Below are positions 1-5,386 of a DNA stretch of 11,097 nt, piece by piece; within the stretch, counting starts at the first letter, position 1, and each line of letters starts with the position of its first letter. The notes beneath the pieces are model-generated. The model was not told the origin of the DNA and ran no database searches. It saw nothing but the letters and a program-made list of their open reading frames with translations. Source of the DNA: an uncultured Caryophanales bacterium (GTDB taxonomy: Bacteria > Bacillota_I > Bacilli_A > RFN20 > CAG-826); NCBI GenBank assembly GCA_947303105.1, contig CAMYXQ010000020.1, positions 1 through 11,097 of the forward strand, given 5' to 3'. A program made the position numbers and the translations under genes.

Positions 1-1479
1 CGCAAAGAAGGGTTCATGGATCCCTCTAAATACAAATCCTTAAGCGGATTCACCACCCCGGCCGAATCGGAACACGATATATTCAAGATCGGCCATACCT
101 CGACCGGCGTCTCTTTGGCATCCGGTTTGGCGGTGGGCCGCGACTTATGCGGCGGCGATGAGAATATCATCGCGATCGTCGGGGATGGCTCCTTAACCGG
201 CGGCGAAGCCTTCGAAGGCTTGGAGTTTGCCGGGGTGATGAAATCGAACTTCATCATCATCGCCAACGACAACGAGATGTCCATCGCCCCCAACCAAGGC
301 GGTCTGAACGAGAATCTCCGCTTGCTCCGCGAGACCAACGGGGAATGCAAAGACAATTATTTCAAGTCACTCGGTTTGGATTATCGCTTCCTCGGCGATG
401 GGAATAATCTCGATGCCCTCATCGACCTCTTCGAATCGGTCAAGGGCATCGATCATCCGATCGTCCTGCATATCCATACCCTAAAGGGTAAAGGCCTTGA
501 GTGGTGCGAGAAGGACAAAGAGAGATCCCATTGGACGATGCCGGTCGGATTCGATCCATCGAAGTATCCGCCTTCCTATCAAAGAATCGCCGGGGACCAT
601 CTCCTTGCGAAGATGAAAGAGGATCCCAAGATCATCGCCATTTCAGCGGGCACCCCGAGCGTGCTTGGCTTCACCGCCGAGAAACGCGCGGAAGCCGGTT
701 CCCAATTCAAAGATGTCGGCATCGCCGAAGAGCATGCGATCGCGTTGGCTTCTGGCATTGCCAGAAGAGGCGGCAAACCAGTGGCCGCCATATTCGGTTC
801 CTTCTTACAGAGGACCTTCGACCAATTGACCCAAGACTTGGCGATGAATATGAGCCCGGCGACCATCCTCGTCATGGGCGCGGGCATCGAAGGCGGCGAT
901 TGCACCCATAACGGCATGTTCGATATCGCGATGACGACGGCGATCCCCAACTTGGTGTTGCTTGCCCCATCCGACAAAGAACGTTATCTCGCCGCGATCG
1001 ATTGGTCCCTCGAACAGACGGAACGTCCGGTCGTCATCTTCGATCCGGATGTGTACCGCGAATGCGGTGAGGATATCCGTTATGACGATATCCCCGGACC
1101 CCGCATCGTCAAAGAAGGCAAGAAAGTCGCCATCATCGCTTTGGGCGGATTCCTCGGCCTCGGCGAAGAGGTGGTGGACCGCCTGCAAGAACACGGCATC
1201 GACCCGACCTTGGTCGATCCGATGCGGTTCGATGTCATCGATGAAGAATTCTATGACGCGTTATTACGCGATCACCAAGTGATCGTCACCTTAGAGAACG
1301 GCGTCGTCATGGGTGGCTTCGGCGAAAAAATCGCCCGCCACTACGGGACGAGCGATGTGAAGGTATTGTGCTTCGGGGCGGAGAAGGATTTCCATGACCT
1401 AATGTCCACGAAGGACGTCCTGGAACTCAATCATTTAACCCCGCCTCAGATCGTCGAAGACATCCTGAAGCTCTTATAA
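1..1479 (+). CDS. dxs: DXS-like thiamine-diphosphate enzyme (1-deoxy-D-xylulose-5-phosphate synthase family), 5' end outside window
   Basis: The reading frame is open to the first base (Arg-Lys-Glu-Gly-Phe precede the first ATG at 16), so that ATG is internal. Family members run about 580-620 residues; 492 are visible and roughly the first 100 are missing. In window numbering, a GHTSTGVS segment near 31-38 is followed by the ThDP/Mg motif (GDGS at 61-64, NDN at 89-91), then the pyrimidine-binding domain with IAEEH (catalytic Glu about 243) and FLQRTFDQ. A transketolase C-terminal domain closes the protein. DXS condenses pyruvate and glyceraldehyde 3-phosphate to DXP in the cytosol, feeding isoprenoid, thiamine and pyridoxal synthesis. 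Conserved arginines of the DRAG, LRxIP and YPRG motifs are not seen (MGAG, TTAIP and FDPDVYRE occur instead), so the substrate may differ. Family is confident, exact reaction less so. It overlaps the convergent serpin gene by 6 bp. Confidence 0.88.
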   Translation, partial: RKEGFMDPSKYKSLSGFTTPAESEHDIFKIGHTSTGVSLASGLAVGRDLCGGDENIIAIVGDGSLTGGEAFEGLEFAGVMKSNFIIIANDNEMSIAPNQGGLNENLRLLRETNGECKDNYFKSLGLDYRFLGDGNNLDALIDLFESVKGIDHPIVLHIHTLKGKGLEWCEKDKERSHWTMPVGFDPSKYPPSYQRIAGDHLLAKMKEDPKIIAISAGTPSVLGFTAEKRAEAGSQFKDVGIAEEHAIALASGIARRGGKPVAAIFGSFLQRTFDQLTQDLAMNMSPATILVMGAGIEGGDCTHNGMFDIAMTTAIPNLVLLAPSDKERYLAAIDWSLEQTERPVVIFDPDVYRECGEDIRYDDIPGPRIVKEGKKVAIIALGGFLGLGEEVVDRLQEHGIDPTLVDPMRFDVIDEEFYDALLRDHQVIVTLENGVVMGGFGEKIARHYGTSDVKVLCFGAEKDFHDLMSTKDVLELNHLTPPQIVEDILKLL

Positions 1480-2775
1480 AGAATTCACGAAACCGGCGAA
1501 CAAGATGGCGTCGGTTTTTTCGTTGACCACCTCATAGGCGAAGGCTTTGTTCGCATAGAATTCTTCATAGACATTCTGCTTCGGCTGTTCGACCGCGGTG
1601 GCCCCGCATTCGACGATGGTGACCGCGGCGCCTTCGACGCCTTCTTTGTCGGTGATGAGCTTCGTGAGTTGGCGGACCCCGGTCACATAGAGGGGATCCT
1701 CGCTGATGGGACTGAAGTCGGGATCGGTGAATAAGGTATTGATGCCATAGCCATTCTTTAATAGTCCGAGCAAGTCGAAGTCGCCTTCGATGGTGAAAGC
1801 CGGGAAGAAGGCCCGGGTGTTATAAATGACGTTGCCCACGTTGGCGGCATATGTCTCATGTGCGACCGCGGTCCAATCGACGGCTTTGATGTCATTGAGG
1901 GTATAACCCTCACTCGGGACCATCAAACGGAGGGAGCAGTTCGCGGTGAGAGGGATGCCGAACGAAGAGAATGTATCGTGTTGGTTCTGTCTTCCGGATA
2001 GATACGGGGTCTTGAGGTATTTGATTCTTTTGGCGGACCCATCTCTTTGAGTGAAGACATCCTTATCGTTGGTCTCACCCATATCGAATCCCGACCAGAC
2101 GGTTTTGAGATACAAAGTATTCATGAACACGAGGACGGTGAACACATCCAAACCCAATTCGGGTTTGATTAAGCCATGGGTCTTGCGATCGATATATTCG
2201 GTCATCGCCCGATTGGCTTCCGCGTTCATGTGCAAGAAGTTCAGGATGTAGCTGGATGCATAATGCTTATCCGCGATATGATTGAGCCCTTCTTGGTTGA
2301 AGCGGTGTCCGTCTTGGAGGAACATCGCGTTATCGAAGGTGCAAAGGCCCTTTGGGGCGTCTTTCGGCGCTTCATAGGATAAATTCTCAACCAACGGTCC
2401 TGCGGCCGCCTCAACCTCTTCTAGGCTCATTCCGAGCATAGAAAGGATTTCATCCTGGGCGTCCCCGGTGGTCGCTGAAGCGACCATCCCCATCGCCCCG
2501 AAGAGGGAAACGGGGGAGATGCAGGAATTGTCCTCTTTGTTATCGAAAGCGGACATCGATTTATCGATGAAGTCGCCCGAGAAGGCGGCGAGGTCATTCA
2601 CGAACTGGGGATGGCTGGTCTTTAAGGCCGTTTTGTTTTCGGTCTTCAAGGGATCGGCCGCTTGGGCGGCGACTTCCATGTTCTTCGGTAATTCAAAGGA
2701 AGCGTACCTTTCATCGTTTTGGCAGCCGACGAGCAAAAGGGCGGACAAGGCGAGAACGAGGGTTTTGTGTTTCAT
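1474..2775 (-). CDS. Serpin-family protease inhibitor, predicted lipoprotein
   Basis: A 433-residue protein, the usual serpin size plus a leader. The N-terminus is a lipoprotein signal peptide with lipobox LVGC (Cys18), so it should be anchored on the outer face of the membrane. Serpin landmarks are NTLYLKTVW in the core (about 219-227), a hinge at about 377-388 (KEGVEGAAVTIV) rich in Gly/Ala/Val, and the typical C-terminus with NKAFAYEV and ILFAGFVNS. Serpins trap serine or cysteine proteases by insertion of the cleaved reactive loop into a beta sheet; small residues in the hinge favour an inhibitory rather than a storage or structural role. P1 falls near Thr393 by simple counting, but the loop seems about seven residues longer than in alpha-1-antitrypsin, so this is uncertain. 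The start has a good AAGGAG ribosome site 8 bp upstream. It is the last gene of an operon with a sigma factor and a membrane protein. The target protease is unknown. Confidence 0.9.
   Translation of the reverse strand: MKHKTLVLALSALLLVGCQNDERYASFELPKNMEVAAQAADPLKTENKTALKTSHPQFVNDLAAFSGDFIDKSMSAFDNKEDNSCISPVSLFGAMGMVASATTGDAQDEILSMLGMSLEEVEAAAGPLVENLSYEAPKDAPKGLCTFDNAMFLQDGHRFNQEGLNHIADKHYASSYILNFLHMNAEANRAMTEYIDRKTHGLIKPELGLDVFTVLVFMNTLYLKTVWSGFDMGETNDKDVFTQRDGSAKRIKYLKTPYLSGRQNQHDTFSSFGIPLTANCSLRLMVPSEGYTLNDIKAVDWTAVAHETYAANVGNVIYNTRAFFPAFTIEGDFDLLGLLKNGYGINTLFTDPDFSPISEDPLYVTGVRQLTKLITDKEGVEGAAVTIVECGATAVEQPKQNVYEEFYANKAFAYEVVNEKTDAILFAGFVNSL
1491..1520 (+). terminator. Probable intrinsic terminator of the dxs-like gene, lying inside the serpin gene
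   Basis: AACCGGCG (1491-1498) can pair with CGTCGGTT (1509-1516) as an 8-bp stem with one G-T wobble and a 10-base loop, followed by a T run to 1520. It begins 12 bp after the dxs stop. On the other strand these bases encode the conserved C-terminus of the serpin, so the same DNA appears to serve both purposes. The loop is rather long, which lowers confidence. Confidence 0.55.
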
Positions 2776-2787
2776 ATGCTTTTCTCC

Positions 2788-3390
2788 TTAATAAGAGAAA
2801 ATCGTGTTGCTGAAAGGGAAGGAAGAGATTTGGAACGTTAAGGGGTTCGGATATTCCCCAGTCACATGGAAGGGGAACTCGAGGTGATTGCCGGAGGCAC
2901 TCACCAAATAGGAATCGCCATTCTCAACGAGAATGAAGTCATTCGATAACGACAAGAATTCCAATTTGGCGAACGAGACCGATCCCGACGTGGCGAAGAT
3001 GTTCTTATTCATCTTCACGTTGTGGAAATCGATATCGGCGTCGATGTAGAACCATTCGTCTTCGAAACGGACTTCGTTCGCGGTGAAATGGGCTCCGCTT
3101 TGCCCAGTGACGTTCTCGGCGACATTGATGGTCGCGGCTTCGCCGGGGATACCGGTTTCGGTCCCATCTGGGGCGCCGGCGTTGGCGTTCCGGTTCTCCG
3201 CGAGGACGATGCCGGTCGCACCAGCGGCCACGACGGCCGCCACGGCAGCGGACATGGCTAAAGCCATGCTCGGGGCGAAGCGGCGCACTCTCGGGACGGA
3301 TTCCTCTTTACGGACTTCCGGTTCCTTGATGCGCGCCGAACCAGCGATGAGCGAATCGAGTTTGTCGTTTCCGCGTTTCTTCCAGTTCAT
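2788..3390 (-). CDS. Single-pass membrane protein, possible anti-sigma factor
   Basis: A 200-residue protein not recognised as a named family. A charged N-terminal part of about 38 residues (cytosolic by the positive-inside rule) leads into one Ala/Val-rich membrane helix at about 41-64. A linker rich in Asn/Gly/Thr and an extracellular domain of about 110 residues follow; this domain is rich in alternating hydrophobic and polar residues, suggesting beta structure. The ATG overlaps the TGA of the sigma-factor gene by 4 bp (3387-3390), and an AAAGGAAAG ribosome site precedes it. Position directly after an ECF-type sigma gene and N-in/C-out topology are what membrane anti-sigma factors show, but no zinc-binding anti-sigma motif (HxxxCxxC) is visible and the cytosolic part is short. 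The anti-sigma role is therefore inference. The stop lies 12 bp before the serpin start. Confidence 0.75.
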   Translation of the reverse strand: MNWKKRGNDKLDSLIAGSARIKEPEVRKEESVPRVRRFAPSMALAMSAAVAAVVAAGATGIVLAENRNANAGAPDGTETGIPGEAATINVAENVTGQSGAHFTANEVRFEDEWFYIDADIDFHNVKMNKNIFATSGSVSFAKLEFLSLSNDFILVENGDSYLVSASGNHLEFPFHVTGEYPNPLTFQISSFPFSNTIFSY

Positions 3391-3881
3391 CTGCTTTCCT
3401 TTCTGATTTTCTCTTTGGCTTGCTTATAGAGGAGACGAGCGGTGGAAGAGGGGATTCCCGTCAGTTCGACGATCTCTTCCCAGCGGTAGCCAAACACCGC
3501 CTTGTAATAGAGAACCATGATCTCTTTCTTGCTTAGAAGCGGCTCCAACTGCTCATAGATCTCACTGACGGAATCCTCGCTTGGGGCATAAGCCTCATCG
3601 AAGGATTCGGTCGGGTTCCGTTTGCGGAGGAAGGACAGGGCTAAGTTCCTGGCGATCGAGGCGCAATAGGATTTGAGACCATGCCCACTCGTCAAAGACT
3701 CGCGGGCTTCGAGCAGACGGAGGAACGATTCGCTGAGCAAATCGTCGCAGTCATCCTTGTTGTCTACGTAACTGGCAATGATGAAGTACATCAGGTTGCG
3801 GTAGGCGTAGTACACCTTGGCGGCCGCTTCTTCGTCCCCGTTGAGGAAAGCTTGGATTTCTTGAAGACTCAAGTCGTTCAT
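3387..3881 (-). CDS. ECF-type RNA polymerase sigma factor (sigma-70 family)
   Basis: A 164-residue protein with the two-domain layout of ECF sigma factors. Region 2 is at about 20-70 (YRNLMYFIIASYV, then DDCDDLLSESFLRLLE). A linker of about 30 residues is followed by region 4 at about 113-160 with a helix-turn-helix (YRWEEIVELTGIPSSTARLL). Such proteins redirect RNA polymerase to a small set of promoters in response to an envelope or surface signal, usually released from a membrane-bound inhibitor. The start has AGGA 6-8 bp upstream. It is the first gene of the operon with the membrane protein and serpin, and sits just downstream of a terminator, so it likely has its own promoter. It could autoregulate the operon, but no clear ECF -35 element (AAC-type) was found. 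Confidence 0.88.
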   Translation of the reverse strand: MNDLSLQEIQAFLNGDEEAAAKVYYAYRNLMYFIIASYVDNKDDCDDLLSESFLRLLEARESLTSGHGLKSYCASIARNLALSFLRKRNPTESFDEAYAPSEDSVSEIYEQLEPLLSKKEIMVLYYKAVFGYRWEEIVELTGIPSSTARLLYKQAKEKIRKESR

Positions 3882-3891
3882 ACGTTCCTCG

Positions 3892-3900
3892 TATAATATA
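3892..3900 (-). promoter_or_regulatory. Candidate -10 region for the sigma factor/serpin operon
   Basis: Read on the minus strand, TATATTATA lies 12-19 bp before the sigma-factor ATG, next to its AGGA ribosome site. Both TATATT and TATTAT differ from the consensus by one base. No convincing -35 was found at 16-18 bp spacing, and the leader would be very short. The region is bounded upstream by the terminator of the preceding genes, which makes a promoter here necessary unless there is read-through. Confidence 0.35.
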
Positions 3901-3924
3901 ACGCGCGAAAGTAGAAAAACTGCT

Positions 3925-3956
3925 AAAAAAGAAAAAGCGCCCGCATTCGCGAGCGC
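3925..3956 (-). terminator. Strong intrinsic terminator after the four-helix membrane protein gene
   Basis: On the minus strand an 8-bp stem (GCGCTCGC with GCGGGCGC, one T-G wobble) closes on a GAAT loop at 3937-3956 and runs directly into TTTTTCTTTTTT (3936-3925). It starts 16 bp after the stop of the gene at 3972 and separates the phospholipase/membrane protein pair from the sigma-factor operon. Confidence 0.88.
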
Positions 3957-3971
3957 ATTCTCCTATGCGTT

Positions 3972-4367
3972 TTATTCCTTTTTGAATGTGGCGGACAAAA
4001 TCGCCCCGATGAGCAAGAACAAGGTGCCCATGATCCAGAGATAAGAGATATAGAACTGGGACAACAAGGCCGAAGAGAAGCACGCCGCGACGAACAGACA
4101 TCCGCCGAAGATGACCTCAAAAAGGATGACGGTATCCATTTTATGGATCTTGATCAAACAGAAGATCGCGTTCGCCGCGAAAGCGATGGCGATCAAAGTC
4201 CTAAAGAGATACACGAAGATGCCGGAAACCGGATTGGCGTATAACGCCATCGCGTCACCGGTGAATAAGGTTCTTCCCTCAATAAAGGTAAAGATCAAAC
4301 CGAGGAGGCCGGTGATGACAGCCCCGAAGCAGAGGACGATTTTGGATACGATGCGCATGCCTTTCAT
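3972..4367 (-). CDS. Small four-helix integral membrane protein of unknown function
   Basis: A 131-residue, mostly hydrophobic protein with four predicted membrane helices at about 7-29, 45-67, 78-101 and 105-126, short loops, and a lysine-ending tail (FKKE) that suggests a cytosolic C-terminus. No catalytic motif or named family is recognised. The start has a strong GGAGG ribosome site 7 bp upstream, and the ATG overlaps the TGA of the preceding phospholipase-like gene by 4 bp, so the two were built to be translated together. A strong terminator follows. With the upstream partner broken, its present role is unclear; it may still be translated from its own ribosome site. Confidence 0.75.
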   Translation of the reverse strand: MKGMRIVSKIVLCFGAVITGLLGLIFTFIEGRTLFTGDAMALYANPVSGIFVYLFRTLIAIAFAANAIFCLIKIHKMDTVILFEVIFGGCLFVAACFSSALLSQFYISYLWIMGTLFLLIGAILSATFKKE

Positions 4368-5193
4368 TGGTTGGCCTCCAAAATCGTATTCACGAGTTCC
4401 GCGGACGCGAAGTCGACGATGCAGACGCCGCAGTGGCTGCGGCCTTCTAACAATTCACCAATCTGCGGGTTGATGTATTTGGATACGGATACCGAATAAG
4501 AAGGCGGGAATCCGGAACCCTTATAGCCGGAGAAGAAGTTCAACGCGAAGGCATCTTCATCGGCGGTCATATCCAACGTCTTGGAGATTTCGGTCGTCTT
4601 CGTTTCGATATTCGGCAATTTGTAGTGGTCTTGGACGAGGATGTTGTTCGGCAGACGGAAAATCGTTTCCTTGACCGGATCGCCGCCGTCTTCCCAACCT
4701 TCGTGGCAGGGGGTGCCGACCGTGTTGTTCGCATAACGGGCGAAGAGGACCATCTTCCCACGGCAATCTCCCATCCGGAGATCGAGGTCGAAATCGACCA
4801 AGCGGCCTTCGAATGCCGTCTTGACCGCCTCGTCGAATCCATCATGGACCTTGCCCTCATCTTCTCATCGACATAACTATGGACGCCTTTGAGTTTGCCG
4901 GAGTCGAGCGAGAGCCTTAAATCAAAGAACCGAACCCCGATGTTCAATTGGGAACGGATATCGAGGTCTTGGCAGCGGCCCGCCACATCGCCGACCGAAT
5001 AACGGGCGACGGTGTCGTGGGTGCCGGGGATGGTCAGTTGGCGGAGCAAGGTATTCTCGGCGACGTCGGCCATCCAGCTGCTGTTGGGGCCGTCACCTGC
5101 GCGTCCCGCGAGACTAGGAAAGAACGCGAGCGATCCCATGACGATCGCCGCGCACCCGAGCGAGGCGGCGAGAATGACCTGCTTTTTCTTCAT
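4364..5193 (-). pseudogene. PI-PLC X-domain phospholipase, broken by internal deletion/frameshift
   Basis: Two abutting frames make one family. The first (from ATG at 5193, 112 meaningful residues) has a Lys-rich start with a hydrophobic segment at 5-29 (signal peptide or anchor). It continues with IPGTHD (His59, Asp60), CQDLDIRSQLNIGVRFFDLR (Arg93) and VHSYVDEK (His105), matching the catalytic His/Asp/Arg/His of bacterial phosphatidylinositol phospholipase C. The second frame starts after a TGA at 4867-4865 and runs to 4364 with LGD-RGK-like MGDCRGKMVLFARY, and YINPQIG near the end. Compared with intact relatives, about 25-30 residues between HSYVDEK and EDEGK are absent, including the FL..nPsE stretch. 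The coding span is 830 bp, not a multiple of three. As it stands the first frame reads through nonsense to 4567. Intact enzymes cleave phosphatidylinositol or related lipids outside the cell. A consensus or assembly error is the alternative. Confidence 0.8.
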
Positions 5194-5199
5194 GGGAAC

Positions 5200-5205
5200 A
5201 TTATA
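5200..5205 (-). promoter_or_regulatory. Perfect -10 box (TATAAT) just before the phospholipase-like start
   Basis: TATAAT on the minus strand ends 6 bp before the ATG at 5193, and no Shine-Dalgarno sequence lies between or just upstream. The usual transcription start would fall on or next to the ATG, which would give a leaderless message. No good -35 is seen at 16-18 bp, so this could be a chance match in AT-rich DNA. Confidence 0.4.
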
Positions 5206-5241
5206 TTGATTCCGTTCATTTTTGAGGATGATTTTTGTAAA

Positions 5242-5279
5242 TTGCGGGGATTTTTCGATTTCTTGCGGAAATATTGCGG
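5242..5279 (+). repeat. Three phased TTGCGG direct repeats in the divergent control region
   Basis: TTGCGG occurs at 5242-5247, 5263-5268 and 5274-5279, so starts are 21 and 11 bp apart, close to two and one turns of the helix. They lie directly upstream of a TATAAT at 5283-5288 and between two divergent genes. Repeats of this spacing are typical of activator or repressor binding sites. No known regulator is identified. Confidence 0.5.
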
Positions 5280-5282
5280 TCA

Positions 5283-5288
5283 TATAAT
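5283..5288 (+). promoter_or_regulatory. Candidate -10 box for the flippase/glycosyltransferase/recX/yhaM operon
   Basis: A perfect TATAAT about 100 bp before the start of the flippase-like gene, right after the TTGCGG repeats. No consensus -35 lies at 16-18 bp; the nearest TTGCGG copy is 14 bp away, too close for a standard promoter, so activator dependence is possible. The leader would be about 90 bases. Confidence 0.4.
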
Positions 5289-5362
5289 CCCCATTTCTTC
5301 GCTGTTTTGCTCGTATTTCCGCCTTTCGGTGAGGGTGGGTGTCTAGTCGGCAATAGAAAGAA

Positions 5363-5377
5363 CGAGTAAAATACTCG
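5363..5377. promoter_or_regulatory. Small palindrome just before the flippase-like gene
   Basis: CGAGTA-AAA-TACTCG is a perfect 6-bp inverted repeat with a 3-bp centre, 9 bp before the ATG at 5387. It covers the place where a ribosome site would be and contains TAAAAT, a near-consensus -10. It could be an operator or a small RNA hairpin that masks the start. Function is inferred only from position. Confidence 0.4.
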
Positions 5378-5386
5378 CGGTATTTT

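Noticed and set aside
579..1194. Long open frames on the minus strand inside the dxs-like gene
   Set aside because: They mirror the codon pattern of the true gene, lack ribosome sites and show no family features.
2051..2791. Plus-strand open frames inside the serpin gene
   Set aside because: The serpin frame carries clear family motifs and a lipoprotein signal; the opposite frames are shadows.
3892..3897. TATAAT on the plus strand
   Set aside because: No gene follows on that strand; it is the complement of the AT-rich -10 region of the sigma-factor gene.
4567..4856. Continuation of the first phospholipase frame after the repeat (Arg/Ser-rich run)
   Set aside because: Its composition is unlike a real protein and it is the out-of-frame reading of the second phospholipase half.
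5295..5386. Riboswitch or T-box in the leader of the flippase-like operon
   Set aside because: Apart from the small palindrome at 5363-5377 there is no conserved aptamer motif and no terminator/antiterminator pair.
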